DNA of 64,000 nucleotides from Bradyrhizobium nitroreducens (GTDB taxonomy: Bacteria > Pseudomonadota > Alphaproteobacteria > Rhizobiales > Xanthobacteraceae), in contig NZ_LFJC01000003.1 in the NCBI RefSeq assembly GCF_002776695.1, forward strand, positions 6,854,774-6,918,773, given 5' to 3'. Positions 43,630 to 52,373 of the stretch are shown here, piece after piece; the stretch's first letter is position 1, and every line of letters starts with the position of its first letter. The translations under genes were made by a program, and so were the position numbers. The notes under the pieces are model-generated. The model ran no database searches. It worked only from the letters and a program-made list of their open reading frames with translations, and was not told where the DNA came from.

Positions 43630-44193
43630 ATGAGCATGGCAACTGAAATCGTACAACTCCTCGTGCAATCGGCCGGTACTTGGCTCTTCGAAGGCACGCG
43701 TTCGGACCTGAGCGATCGCGAATGGATGGCCTTGCGCTTTCTTGCTCTCGCGAACAGACTTTCGCGGACCCCGACGGCTCTCGCCGGCTTTCTGGGGACC
43801 ACGCGCGGCGGCGCATCTCAGATTACCGCCGCGCTCCAGGAAAAGGGATTGGTGGTCCGCAAGCCATCTGCGGACGACAAGCGCTCGATCACGCTATGTC
43901 TCACGGCTGAAGGCGAGAAGTTCCTCAAGCAAGATCCGATCAATGCCCTGCGAGACCAGATCGTGGCACTCGAAGGCTCCGATCGATCTCGGCTGCGCGA
44001 TACGCTTCGCCGCGTCCTCGTCGGGCTGGATGTTGCCGAGCGCCGTCATCACACCGACGTTTGCAATCAATGTGTGTTCCTGGTCGAGAACGGAGAGGGC
44101 AAGGACCGTCATTTCAAGTGCCGGCTCTTTCGGAAATCGATCGCCCCGACGGAGACGAGCCAGCTGTGCACCTATTTCGAGGGGCGGAGCTGA
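43630..44193 (+). CDS. MarR-family regulator with C-terminal cysteine cluster
   Basis: A 187-residue protein. The winged HTH is in LSRTPTALAGFLGTTRGGASQITAALQEKGLVVRKPSADDKRSITLCLT (residues ~45-95, with the wing at DDKRS). The tail after residue ~140 carries CNQC, then a Cys in FKCRLF and another in SQLCTYF: four cysteines in about 40 residues, which is unusual for MarR proteins and suggests metal, Fe-S or thiol sensing. ATG 43,630 starts the normal domain; a longer upstream frame has no similarity. The next gene, a small membrane protein, may be its target. Confidence 0.8.
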   Translation: MSMATEIVQLLVQSAGTWLFEGTRSDLSDREWMALRFLALANRLSRTPTALAGFLGTTRGGASQITAALQEKGLVVRKPSADDKRSITLCLTAEGEKFLKQDPINALRDQIVALEGSDRSRLRDTLRRVLVGLDVAERRHHTDVCNQCVFLVENGEGKDRHFKCRLFRKSIAPTETSQLCTYFEGRS

Positions 44194-44264
44194 AGAAGTC
44201 CCTTCTGCTGCGGCGCAATCGCCCTTGAACCTCATTCCGGCGGAGGACGTCAAACCCGGGATAT

Positions 44265-44630
44265 TTGAGGGTGCCTGCCTTGTCCCCGGGTCTGATCGAT
44301 CTGTTTCACATTCCGACGCTGATCTATGCATGGGCCTTCACGCTTGCATTGATGGCCGGGCCACTGTTGCTGAAGTTCTTGAATGAGGAGCCGGTCACGC
44401 GGTGTGCGGTCCTGCAAGCCGCCGCGAGCTTCATCATGATGGGATGTTGGCTGACATTTGGATCCGCCGCCATCAACGCTTACGAGCATGGCCTGATCTC
44501 GCTGCCTATGAGTATCCTCGCGGTGGCGTGCATGTTTGCCGCCGCGGCCGGCAGCTCGTTCCTGATCGAGCGGCGGTGTTCCGATCAACAAGCCGGCGCG
44601 CAAAGCTTACACGAATCTGACAGGGTATGA
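44265..44630 (+). CDS. Small membrane protein of unknown function
   Basis: A frame of up to 121 residues with three hydrophobic segments (FHIPTLIYAWAFTLALMAGPLLL, AVLQAAASFIMMGCWLTFGSA, LPMSILAVACMFAAAAGSSFLI) and a short polar tail. No family is recognised. The start could be TTG 44,265 or a nearby GTG or TTG, so the first ~10 residues are uncertain. It lies 71 bases downstream of the MarR gene and is closed by a candidate terminator. Confidence 0.6.
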   Translation: MRVPALSPGLIDLFHIPTLIYAWAFTLALMAGPLLLKFLNEEPVTRCAVLQAAASFIMMGCWLTFGSAAINAYEHGLISLPMSILAVACMFAAAAGSSFLIERRCSDQQAGAQSLHESDRV

Positions 44631-44655
44631 AAAAGCAGGCAAGACCTGCCTTTTT
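44631..44655 (+). terminator. Candidate intrinsic terminator
   Basis: AAAAGCAGG at 44,631-44,639 pairs with CCTGCCTTTTT at 44,645-44,655 with one mismatch, and the second arm ends in five T. It overlaps the last bases of the small membrane-protein gene region and separates it from the two-component operon. Confidence 0.55.
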
Positions 44656-44739
44656 GCTGGCTGAAACCGGTCGAATGATGGAAGACAACGCGAATGCGGC
44701 GCGAGCCGTGCGCTGATCTGGCTATCCCGCAGGACCGCA

Positions 44740-45414
44740 ATGCGCCTTCTGATCGTCGAGGACAATGCCGAGCTGTCGCGGCTCGTTGCGGCCGGGCTGG
44801 CGGCGGCCGGCTACCAGAGCGACATCGTGGGCAGCGCGGCAGAGGCACGCGAGGCGGTGAGCAGCGTCAGCTATGCCGCGATGATCCTCGACCTCGGGCT
44901 GCCCGACGGCGACGGTCTGTCGGTGCTGCGCGAGCTGCGCCTCAAGATGGAGCCGCTTCCCGTGCTGGTGCTGACCGCGCGCGGCGGCCTGCAGGACCGC
45001 GTCAGCGGCCTGCGCAGCGGCGCCGACGATTATCTCGCCAAGCCGTTCGCGATGGAGGAGCTGGTCGCGCGGCTGGAAGCGATCCTGCGCCGGCCCGGCC
45101 AGCTGCTCGGCCGCTCGCTCAGTCTCGCCAACCTCGTCTACGACACCGAGAGCCGCCAGATCTTCGTCGACGACCAGCCGCGGATCATCTCCGCGCGCGA
45201 GACCTCGGTGCTCGAGATCCTGCTGCGCCGGCAGGGCCGGGTGGTGCCGAAGAAGAACGTCGAGGACCACATCTTCGGCCTCGACGGCGAGGTCGCCTCC
45301 AACGCGGTCGAGGTCTATGTCTCCAGGCTGCGCAAGCAGCTCGCCGAGCACGGCGCCAAGGTCGTGATCCACACCATCCGCGGCGTCGGCTATCTCATGG
45401 ACGTGGAGAAATAG
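44740..45414 (+). CDS. OmpR/TctD-type response regulator
   Basis: A 224-residue regulator. The receiver domain (1-118) has the acidic pocket LLIVEDN, the phospho-acceptor Asp51 in AMILDLGLPDGDG, the Thr in VLTARG and the Lys in DYLAKPF. The winged-helix output domain ends in VYVSRLRKQLAEHGAKVVIHTIRGVGYLM. The next gene, starting two bases after its stop, is the cognate kinase. The pair resembles TctDE, which controls carboxylate uptake, and it lies between the TRAP binding proteins and the TRAP membrane subunits. Control of that transporter is a reasonable inference. Confidence 0.9.
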   Translation: MRLLIVEDNAELSRLVAAGLAAAGYQSDIVGSAAEAREAVSSVSYAAMILDLGLPDGDGLSVLRELRLKMEPLPVLVLTARGGLQDRVSGLRSGADDYLAKPFAMEELVARLEAILRRPGQLLGRSLSLANLVYDTESRQIFVDDQPRIISARETSVLEILLRRQGRVVPKKNVEDHIFGLDGEVASNAVEVYVSRLRKQLAEHGAKVVIHTIRGVGYLMDVEK

Positions 45415-45415
45415 C

Positions 45416-46798
45416 GTGACCAGGGTCGGATCCAATGCCGGGTCCTATGGCAGGTCGCCGACCTTCAAATCGCTGATCTGGCGCATCGTGTTCCTGCACA
45501 TCCTGGCGGTCGCGGTGGTCGCGATCTTCCTGCCGCTGGTGCTGTTCTGGCTGCTCAATTCGGAGATCGACCAGCTGCATCGCGATGCCATGCGCGCCCA
45601 AGCCGAAGTGCTGGCGGAGCGCATCATGGTGCAGCCGGACGGCCAGTTGACCTTCAATCTGCCCGACAGCCTCAAGGGCCTCTATTCGGATGCGTATGGC
45701 CGCTATCAATACGATATTCGCGATGCCGAGGGCCGCTTGCTGTTTTCCTCGCACCGGCGCTCGGCTCCCGCGGCGCGCCTGTCGGAGAGCATTTCCGGCG
45801 CGACGGTTACCCGCGACATCGACGGCAAGACGGTGCGCATCCAGGTCGCCGAGGACCTCGCGCACCGGGATGTCATCATCGACGACATCGTCTCGAACTT
45901 CTTCCGGCGCGTGGGATGGATCACGATCCCGATCCTCCTGGTTCTGCTCGCCACCGACATCATCATCTTTCGCCGCGCGATCGCGCCGCTGTGGAGGGCC
46001 TCCGAGAAGGCCAGCAACATCGGTCCGGCGCGCACCGACATCCGCCTGCCGACGGAGCAGATCCCACGCGAGATCTTGCCGCTCGTCACCGCCGTCAACC
46101 AGGCGCTCGACCGCCTCGAAGGCGGCTTTCGGGTGCAGCGGCAGTTCACGGCGGATGCCGCGCACCAGCTGCGCACGCCGCTCGCGATCCTGCGGACGCG
46201 AATCGAGACGCTTGACGATCGCGCGGCGCGGCAGGCGCTGCATGCCGACATCGAAGGCATGAGCCGCATCGTCGCCCAGCTCCTGGAGATCGCCGAGCTC
46301 GACACCCTCGTGCTCGACCCCGGCGAGAGCGCGGATCTGCGCGCCGTCTGCGCCGAGGTGGTCGGCTCGATCGCTCCGTTCGCGATCAGCCAGCACAAGG
46401 ACATCGCGCTCAAGGGCACCGACGCGCCGGTCAAGATCCACGGCAATGCAGAGATGCTGCAGCGTGCGATCTTCAATCTCGCGGAAAACGCCATCAAGTT
46501 CACCGCGCGAGATACGTCGGTCGACGTCGAGGTTCGCGAGGACGGCTCGGTGCGGGTGCGCGATTGCGGCCCGGGCATTGCGGAGGCCGAGCGCGAGCTG
46601 ATCTTCCAGCGCTTCTGGCGCGCCGACCGCCAGCGCAGCGACGGCGCGGGCCTGGGGCTTTCCATCGTGCGCGCAGTGGCGGACGACCATGCCGCGACGA
46701 TCGCGGTGGTGAATCTTCCGGAAGGCGGGGCCGAGTTCACGCTGCAGTTTCGGCTGGCGGACGAGGTGAAGGTCGACACGGACATCGCCGGGCACTGA
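45416..46798 (+). CDS. TctE-type sensor histidine kinase
   Basis: A 460-residue kinase. One helix near residues 22-48 (RIVFLHILAVAVVAIFLPLV) and a second near 160-180 (GWITIPILLVLLATDIIIF) enclose a periplasmic sensor of about 110 residues. A HAMP-like linker precedes HisKA with His250 in TADAAHQLRTPLAIL. The ATPase domain has AIFNLAENAIKFT, VRDCGPGI and GAGLGLSIVRAVADDH. The translation start is GTG 45,416, one base after the regulator stop. It forms an operon with the regulator. Confidence 0.9.
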   Translation: MTRVGSNAGSYGRSPTFKSLIWRIVFLHILAVAVVAIFLPLVLFWLLNSEIDQLHRDAMRAQAEVLAERIMVQPDGQLTFNLPDSLKGLYSDAYGRYQYDIRDAEGRLLFSSHRRSAPAARLSESISGATVTRDIDGKTVRIQVAEDLAHRDVIIDDIVSNFFRRVGWITIPILLVLLATDIIIFRRAIAPLWRASEKASNIGPARTDIRLPTEQIPREILPLVTAVNQALDRLEGGFRVQRQFTADAAHQLRTPLAILRTRIETLDDRAARQALHADIEGMSRIVAQLLEIAELDTLVLDPGESADLRAVCAEVVGSIAPFAISQHKDIALKGTDAPVKIHGNAEMLQRAIFNLAENAIKFTARDTSVDVEVREDGSVRVRDCGPGIAEAERELIFQRFWRADRQRSDGAGLGLSIVRAVADDHAATIAVVNLPEGGAEFTLQFRLADEVKVDTDIAGH

Positions 46799-46916
46799 CA
46801 CGACATCCTCTCCCGGGGGCAGGAGGAAGGGAGGACGGCGGAGAAGGTCGAGCCAGGAGGCGGTCGTGGCGGGGTGGTCGATCTCTCAATTCATGCAGGC
46901 TGCAGCTTCGCTCGCG

Positions 46917-47336
46917 TCACCGCTGACCCTCGAGCACCGCAATGTTCGCCTTCACCCGTTTTGACAGATCAGGAAAAGGCAGACACGCCCCGACATAGGG
47001 ATCGTTGGATCTCGGCGGCTTGTCCGTCTGCTCGCCGATCAGCTCCTTGAGCTGATTGAGATTCTTTTCGTCGATGCGGTCCATGCAAGCGGCAGCGCGA
47101 ATGGCCCGGTCGCATTTCTCAATGTCATCGGGCAATCGAAGCGACGCGTACCTGATCCTCGACTGCTGGAATTTCCTCAACGCTGCCTTGTAGTCACCGG
47201 CTTTGTAGGCGTCGTGCCCTTCGTCGAAGAGAGCCCGGCCTTCGCGATGAACAAGGCGCTCGGCTTCCGATTCCTCCGAGCGGGCCGGCGATGCGTGAAT
47301 GACAAGGACAACGGTCAGAAAAAGCAATGATCTCAT
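46917..47336 (-). CDS. Secreted hypothetical protein
   Basis: A 139-residue protein with a signal peptide (MRSLLFLTVVLVIHASPARS). The mature part has a TPR-like helix pair (EGRALFDEGHDAYKAGDYKAALRKFQQS, residues ~32-60) and three cysteines further on, two of which could pair in the periplasm. No family is recognised. ATG 47,336 puts the signal at the very start. It lies between the two-component operon and the M20 peptidase and has its own promoter region. Confidence 0.65.
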   Translation of the reverse strand: MRSLLFLTVVLVIHASPARSEESEAERLVHREGRALFDEGHDAYKAGDYKAALRKFQQSRIRYASLRLPDDIEKCDRAIRAAACMDRIDEKNLNQLKELIGEQTDKPPRSNDPYVGACLPFPDLSKRVKANIAVLEGQR

Positions 47337-47399
47337 ATCGCCCCCACTCATAATGGGACGATACTATTGGAAACGTGCATGCGATGTCCACGTATCAGG

Positions 47400-48689
47400 C
47401 TATTTCAGCTTGCCGGTGGACAGGTCCATGATCATGCGCGTCGCCAGATAGAGCCGCGGCACGATGCTGTTGATCTGAACATATTCGGCATCGTTGGAGT
47501 GCGCGCCGAATCCCGACAGGCCCATGCCTTCCACCACGGCTCCCCTGGCCTTGAGCGCGGCGAATGCGGCGTCGGTGCCGCCACCGGTCGCTCTCTCGTC
47601 GACCTTGAGGGGCATTCCGATCTCCTGGTAAATCGTCTTGCCGTGGGCCGCGACCTGGCGCGAGGCCTCGCTGGCTTCGAGCGGCGGGCGACGCACCTCG
47701 AACTTCAAGTCGACCTTGGAGTTCGGCAGCAGGCGATTCTTGATCTTGTCCTGCAGCGCCTTCTCCAACTCGTCGAAGTCGGACACTTTGAGCGCACGCG
47801 CATCGGCCTGGGCGCTGGCCTCGGCGGGGATCACGTTGCGGTTGGTGCCGGCCTTGGAGACCGTCCAGTTCAGCTTCAGGCCCTGCTCGGGCTTGGACAG
47901 GTCCTTCATCTGCAGAATTTGGTGCGAGAGCTCGTACAGCGCATTCACGCCGCCTTCGGGCCTCGCGCCTGCATGGGAAGACTTGCCCTGCACCGTGAGA
48001 TAGGCCGAGCCGATGCCGCTGGTGGCGAGGCGCAGCGTGCCGTCGGTGCCGCCGCCTTCGAAGGAGAACACCGCGTCCTGGTCCGATGCGAATTTGGTGA
48101 TGGTGCTGCGCCAGCCGGGGGAGGAGATCTCCTCGTCGCCGTTCGTGAGCACCGTCAGCGTGCCGTAATCCCTGAAAGCCAGCTTCTGCAGCAGGGCCAC
48201 GGTGTGGAGGATGAGCGCGACACCCTGCTTGTCGTCGGCAATACCGAGCCCGTAGGCCTTGTCGCTGTCGATGCGGAACGGCTGGTCCTTCAGCATGCCC
48301 TTCAGGTACACCGTGTCCATATGGGCGATCAGCATGATCTTCCTGGTTCCCGTGCCCTTGAACACGGCGTGCACGGCCGGCCCGATCTTCTCCGGCGTGT
48401 CGTCGAGACGCGTGATGTCGGTGGGCTGCAGGATCTCCACCGTGCCGCCGAGCTGCCTGAGCTGACCGGCGACGCGCTCGGCGATCTGGTTCAGGCCCTC
48501 GATGTCCTTGCTGCCGGATTCGATGTTGACGAGATCGCGCAGCGTGTCGAGCAGCGGCTGCTGCTCCTTTTGCGCCAGCGCGTGGACGTCGGCGATCGGC
48601 TCGGCCCGCACCATCGTCGCGGCACATGTCAGCCAGAGCGAGGCGATCACCGGGCCGAGGACCGAGGGAGCAGGGTGCAATCGGGGCAT
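47400..48689 (-). CDS. Secreted M20 metallopeptidase (glutamate carboxypeptidase-like)
   Basis: A 429-residue zinc peptidase with a signal peptide (PSVLGPVIASLWLTCAATMV, cleavage near VRAEP). Zinc-site motifs are LIAHMDTVY near residue 105, GLGIADDKQG near 140 with the bridging Asp, and TNGDEEISS near 175 with the catalytic Glu. The dimerisation-domain segment GKSSHAGARPEGG and the late GGGTDAAFAA also match the CPG2 group, which removes C-terminal glutamate from folates and related conjugates. Start ATG 48,689 is chosen over 48,767. It lies just downstream of the TRAP membrane genes in the same orientation, so it may release the acid they import. Confidence 0.88.
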   Translation of the reverse strand: MPRLHPAPSVLGPVIASLWLTCAATMVRAEPIADVHALAQKEQQPLLDTLRDLVNIESGSKDIEGLNQIAERVAGQLRQLGGTVEILQPTDITRLDDTPEKIGPAVHAVFKGTGTRKIMLIAHMDTVYLKGMLKDQPFRIDSDKAYGLGIADDKQGVALILHTVALLQKLAFRDYGTLTVLTNGDEEISSPGWRSTITKFASDQDAVFSFEGGGTDGTLRLATSGIGSAYLTVQGKSSHAGARPEGGVNALYELSHQILQMKDLSKPEQGLKLNWTVSKAGTNRNVIPAEASAQADARALKVSDFDELEKALQDKIKNRLLPNSKVDLKFEVRRPPLEASEASRQVAAHGKTIYQEIGMPLKVDERATGGGTDAAFAALKARGAVVEGMGLSGFGAHSNDAEYVQINSIVPRLYLATRMIMDLSTGKLK

Positions 48690-48809
48690 GAGCGGCCATC
48701 CATGGACTGGGGATGGCCCGGTATGCCTCCGTTTCGGGTGCTTGTCACGCGCGCCGTCGCGCGTCATGCGCCGCGAGAGCGGAGCACGACGGCGAGGGGC
48801 GCTCCGCCG

Positions 48810-50465
48810 CTACTTCGACGGCGGGCCGAGATCCAGCGGCGGCAGCTCGATCTGCGGCACCTCGATCTTGATCGTGTTGGGATCGATGTTGGACTGCACG
48901 CCCTTGTAGTGCATCACCATCGAGGGGAACGCGATCACCAGCGCGACCATGATGACCTGGATGACGACGAATGGCACCGCGCCCCAATAGATCTGGCCGG
49001 TGGTGACGGGGTCCATCCGCTTGCCGGTGACGCGATCGGTGTAGCGCTCCTTCGGTGCGACCGACCGGAGATAGAACAGCGCGAAGCCGAACGGCGGATG
49101 CATGAACGAGGTCTGCATGTTGACGCCGAGGATGACGCCGAACCAGATCAGGTCGATGCCGAGATGCTCCGCGGCAGGCCCGAGCAGCGGGATCACGATG
49201 AAGGCCAGCTCGAAGAAGTCGAGGAAGAAGGCCAGCACGAACACGAAGACGTTGACGAAGATCAGGAAGCCGACCTGGCCGCCGGGCAGGGAGGTGAGCA
49301 GGTGCTCGACCCAGACGTGCCCGTTGACGCCGTAGAAGGTGAGCGAGAACACGCGGGCGCCGACCAGGATGAACACGACGAAAGCCGACAGCTTGGCGGT
49401 GGATTCCGTGGCCTGCCGGATCAGGTCCCAGCTCAGCCGCCGCTTCGCGGCGCCGAGGATGAGGGCGCCGGCGGCACCCATCGCGCCGCCTTCGGTCGGG
49501 GTGGCGATGCCGATGAAGATCGTGCCCAGCACCAGGAAGATCAGGAACAGCGGCGGCACCATCACGAAGGTGGTCTGTTGCGCCATCTTCGAGAGGAAGC
49601 GGAAGCCGGTGAACTTGTCGATCACCCAGTTCAGCACGGCGACGGCGAACGCGAAGATGATGCCGTAGAACATGCTGAGCACGACATAGTCGGCGCCATG
49701 CGTCTCGGAATTGCGCATCATGAACCAGCCGAACACGCAGCTCGCCAGGAACAGCACGCCGAGAGAGCGGAGGCCGCGGTCGCCACTCTCCTCGCGGAAG
49801 CCGATGGCTTCCTTCGGCAGGCCCGGGGTGGCCTTCGGGAAGATCAGGCTGACGAGGAAGGCGTAGAGGGCGTAGAGGCCGGCGAGCACGAGGCCGGGGA
49901 TGAAGGCGCCCTCGTACATGTCGCCGACGGACTTGCCGAGCTGGTCGGCCATCACGATCAAAACGAGGGAGGGCGGAATGATCTGCGCGAGCGTACCCGA
50001 CGCGGCGATGACGCCGGCCGCGACGCGGCGGTCATAGCCGTAGCGCAGCATGATCGGCAGCGAGATCAGGCCCATCGAGATCACGGAGGCGGCGACCACG
50101 CCCGTCGTCGCGGCGAGCAGCGCGCCGACGAAGATCACGGCATAGGCAAGGCCGCCGCGGATGGTACCGAACAGCTGGCCGATGGTGTCCAGCAGGTCCT
50201 CGGCCATGCCCGACCGCTCCAGCACCAGTCCCATGAAGGTGAAGAAGGGGATGGCGAGCAGCGTGTCGTTGTTCATCACGCCGTAGACGCGCTCGGGGAG
50301 AGCCTGCAGGAAGTCCGGGTGGAATTGGCCGAGCTCGACGCCGATGATGGCGTAGAACAGGCCGACGGCGCCGAGCGAGAATGCCGCGGGATAGCCGAGC
50401 AGCAGCACGACGACCAGCGACGCGAACATGATGGGCGCCATATTGGCGATGATAAAAGCGGTCAT
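48810..50465 (-). CDS. dctM: TRAP transporter large membrane subunit (DctM type)
   Basis: A 551-residue protein with about 12-14 helices. DctM hallmarks are FTFMGLVLERSGMAEDLLDTIGQLFG near residue 75, GALLAATTGVVAASVISMGLISLPIML near 115, and GTLAQIIPPSLVLIVMADQLGKSVGDMYEGAFIPG near 155-190. It is longer than the usual ~430 residues because of an inserted segment (about 215-290), as in the mannitol/chloroaromatic-type subfamily. It is the Na+-driven channel for solute delivered by a DctP protein. It begins 26 bases after the small-subunit stop. Confidence 0.9.
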   Translation of the reverse strand: MTAFIIANMAPIMFASLVVVLLLGYPAAFSLGAVGLFYAIIGVELGQFHPDFLQALPERVYGVMNNDTLLAIPFFTFMGLVLERSGMAEDLLDTIGQLFGTIRGGLAYAVIFVGALLAATTGVVAASVISMGLISLPIMLRYGYDRRVAAGVIAASGTLAQIIPPSLVLIVMADQLGKSVGDMYEGAFIPGLVLAGLYALYAFLVSLIFPKATPGLPKEAIGFREESGDRGLRSLGVLFLASCVFGWFMMRNSETHGADYVVLSMFYGIIFAFAVAVLNWVIDKFTGFRFLSKMAQQTTFVMVPPLFLIFLVLGTIFIGIATPTEGGAMGAAGALILGAAKRRLSWDLIRQATESTAKLSAFVVFILVGARVFSLTFYGVNGHVWVEHLLTSLPGGQVGFLIFVNVFVFVLAFFLDFFELAFIVIPLLGPAAEHLGIDLIWFGVILGVNMQTSFMHPPFGFALFYLRSVAPKERYTDRVTGKRMDPVTTGQIYWGAVPFVVIQVIMVALVIAFPSMVMHYKGVQSNIDPNTIKIEVPQIELPPLDLGPPSK

Positions 50466-50491
50466 AGTTCCCCCTAAACCGTCGCCAACGG

Positions 50492-51073
50492 CTATTTCTT
50501 CTCAATCGCTTCGACGAGATGCTCGACTTCCGCCTCCAGCGCCGAGACCTGGGATTCATGCGGGTCGGGTATCAATCCGCGCATCACCGCAATCCGCTTG
50601 ATCAATTCGGAGATGCCCTGAACCAGCAGCAAGGCGAACCCGATCATGATGAGGGACTTGGCGGGCCATTGCGGCAGGCCGCCGGCATTGCCGGATTGCT
50701 CGTTGATCTGCATCGAGCGCTGGAAGAACGGCACGCCTGTGACGATCATGACGATGCACAGCGGAATGAGGAAGAACAGGTGACCGACCACGTCGATCAG
50801 GTTGCGCACCGTCTTCGGCAACGCGTTGTTCACGATGTCGATGCGGATGTGCTCGTTGTCGAGCAGCGTCCAGGGCGAGCAAAGCAGGAACACGATGCTG
50901 AACAGCACCCATTGCAGCTCGAGCCACGAATTCGACGACGTGTCGAAGGTCTTGCGGATGATCGCATTGACCGCCGAGATGACGACGGCGGCCATGATCA
51001 GCCACGCCAGGCGTTTGCCCGTCCAGCGCGTGAACGCGTCAATCCCTTGGCTCAGCTTCAAGAGCGCTTGCAA
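50492..51073 (-). CDS. dctQ: TRAP transporter small membrane subunit (DctQ type)
   Basis: A 193-residue protein with four helices (LAWLIMAAVVISAVNAIIRK, LQWVLFSIVFLLCSPWTLLD, LIDVVGHLFFLIPLCIVMIV, SLIMIGFALLLVQGISELIKR). The conserved DctQ segment ALPKTVRNLIDVVGH lies before the third helix, and a charged coiled-coil tail ends the protein. It partners the large subunit immediately downstream. No binding-protein gene is adjacent; the DctP paralogues at 40.8-43.1 kb are the likely partners. Confidence 0.9.
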   Translation of the reverse strand: MQALLKLSQGIDAFTRWTGKRLAWLIMAAVVISAVNAIIRKTFDTSSNSWLELQWVLFSIVFLLCSPWTLLDNEHIRIDIVNNALPKTVRNLIDVVGHLFFLIPLCIVMIVTGVPFFQRSMQINEQSGNAGGLPQWPAKSLIMIGFALLLVQGISELIKRIAVMRGLIPDPHESQVSALEAEVEHLVEAIEKK

Positions 51074-51245
51074 CGCTAGGTCCTCCCCCGATTGTGTGCC
51101 CCGGCCGCATTGACTGCGCCGAACTGGCGCGTGGCTTGTCTCGCCGCGCAGGCATGAGGCTGCCGCACCAAACCAGCGGGCGTGCCGCCAGTCAATCGGA
51201 AGTTTGTTGATAGTTAAGGGGAATAAGGCCGCGCCCCGATGGGCG

Positions 51246-52265
51246 TCAGCCGCCGGTGACGCTCATGTGCCTGCTGACGCTGGGACGGTCGTGGCGGCGG
51301 TCGATGATGAAATCGTGGCCCTTGGGCTTCAGGCCGATGGCGCGGTCGATCGCATCCGCAAGCAGCGTGTCGTCATCGGATGCACGCAGAGGTTTGCGCA
51401 AGTCCGAGGCATCCTCATGGCCGAGGCAGGTGTGCAGCGTCCCGGTGCAGGTGATGCGAACCCGGTTGCAGGATTCACAGAAATTGTGCGTCATCGGGGT
51501 GATGAAGCCGAGCTTGCCGCCGGTCTCGGCGACGCTGACATAGCGGGCCGGCCCGCCCGTGCTCTCGACCAGATCCGTCAGCGTGAATTGCTGGGCGAGG
51601 CGCGCGCGCAGCAGCGACAGCGGCAGATACTGGTCGATCCGTCCAGACCCGATTTCGCCCATCGGCATGACCTCGATCAGTGTCAGGCCCATGCCTTTTC
51701 CGTGGGCCCAGCGCATCAGTTCGGGAAGCTCGTCCTCGTTGAGGTTCTTCAGCGCCACCGCGTTGATCTTGACGGCAAGTCCTGCGGCGCGCGCGGCCTC
51801 GATGCCTTCCAGCACCTTGTCGATCTCGCCCCAGCGGGTGATCTCGCGAAACTTCTGGGGATCGAGCGTGTCGAGCGAGACATTGATGCGGCGGACACCG
51901 CAATCGGCGAGCTCGGCGGCGTGTTTCGCCAGCTGGGTTCCGTTGGTGGTCAGCGTCAGCTCGTTCAGGGCGCCGCTCGATAGATGCCGCGACAGCGAGC
52001 GCACGAGCGTCATCACGTTGCGCCGGACCAGCGGCTCGCCGCCGGTGAGGCGCAGCTTCCTGACGCCCTTGGCGATGAAGGCCGAGCAGAGCCGGTCGAG
52101 TTCCTCCAGCGTCAACAGATTCGCCTTGGGCAGGAACGTCATGTCTTCCGACATGCAGTAGAAGCAGCGCAGGTCGCAGCGGTCGGTGACGGAGACGCGC
52201 AGATAGCTGATGGTCCGGCCGAACGGATCGGTCATCGGGGTCGACAGCGCGGTGGATCCGTTCAT
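51246..52265 (-). CDS. moaA: GTP 3',8-cyclase MoaA (molybdenum cofactor synthesis)
   Basis: A 339-residue radical SAM enzyme. The first cluster motif CDLRCFYC is near residue 30-37, the SAM site LRLTGGEPLVRRNV follows, and the second cluster is bound by CESCNRVRITCTGTLHTC near residue 265-282. The protein ends in the functional Gly-Gly. It converts GTP to cyclic pyranopterin precursor in the cytoplasm. The start at 52,265 is followed by a second ATG at residue 11, which could also serve. No other moa genes are present nearby. Confidence 0.95.
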   Translation of the reverse strand: MNGSTALSTPMTDPFGRTISYLRVSVTDRCDLRCFYCMSEDMTFLPKANLLTLEELDRLCSAFIAKGVRKLRLTGGEPLVRRNVMTLVRSLSRHLSSGALNELTLTTNGTQLAKHAAELADCGVRRINVSLDTLDPQKFREITRWGEIDKVLEGIEAARAAGLAVKINAVALKNLNEDELPELMRWAHGKGMGLTLIEVMPMGEIGSGRIDQYLPLSLLRARLAQQFTLTDLVESTGGPARYVSVAETGGKLGFITPMTHNFCESCNRVRITCTGTLHTCLGHEDASDLRKPLRASDDDTLLADAIDRAIGLKPKGHDFIIDRRHDRPSVSRHMSVTGG

Positions 52266-52373
52266 GGAAAGGCCTTGTCACTTACGGCGACGGGAGCACC
52301 TTGGCTTCAGCGGTGCTTGGGCACGCAATCTAAGCATCGGACGCGGCGAGGACAATCGGGTGGTATACGTAGA

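Noticed and set aside
45395..46801. A 468-codon open frame on the minus strand
   Set aside because: It is opposite the histidine kinase with intact H, N and G boxes. The shadow has only charged, low-information sequence.
47367..50477. A 1036-codon open frame on the plus strand
   Set aside because: It lies opposite the M20 peptidase and the TRAP large subunit, which have clear domains. Its translation is rich in His, Arg, Glu and Asp with no domain, the usual shadow of GC-rich coding DNA.
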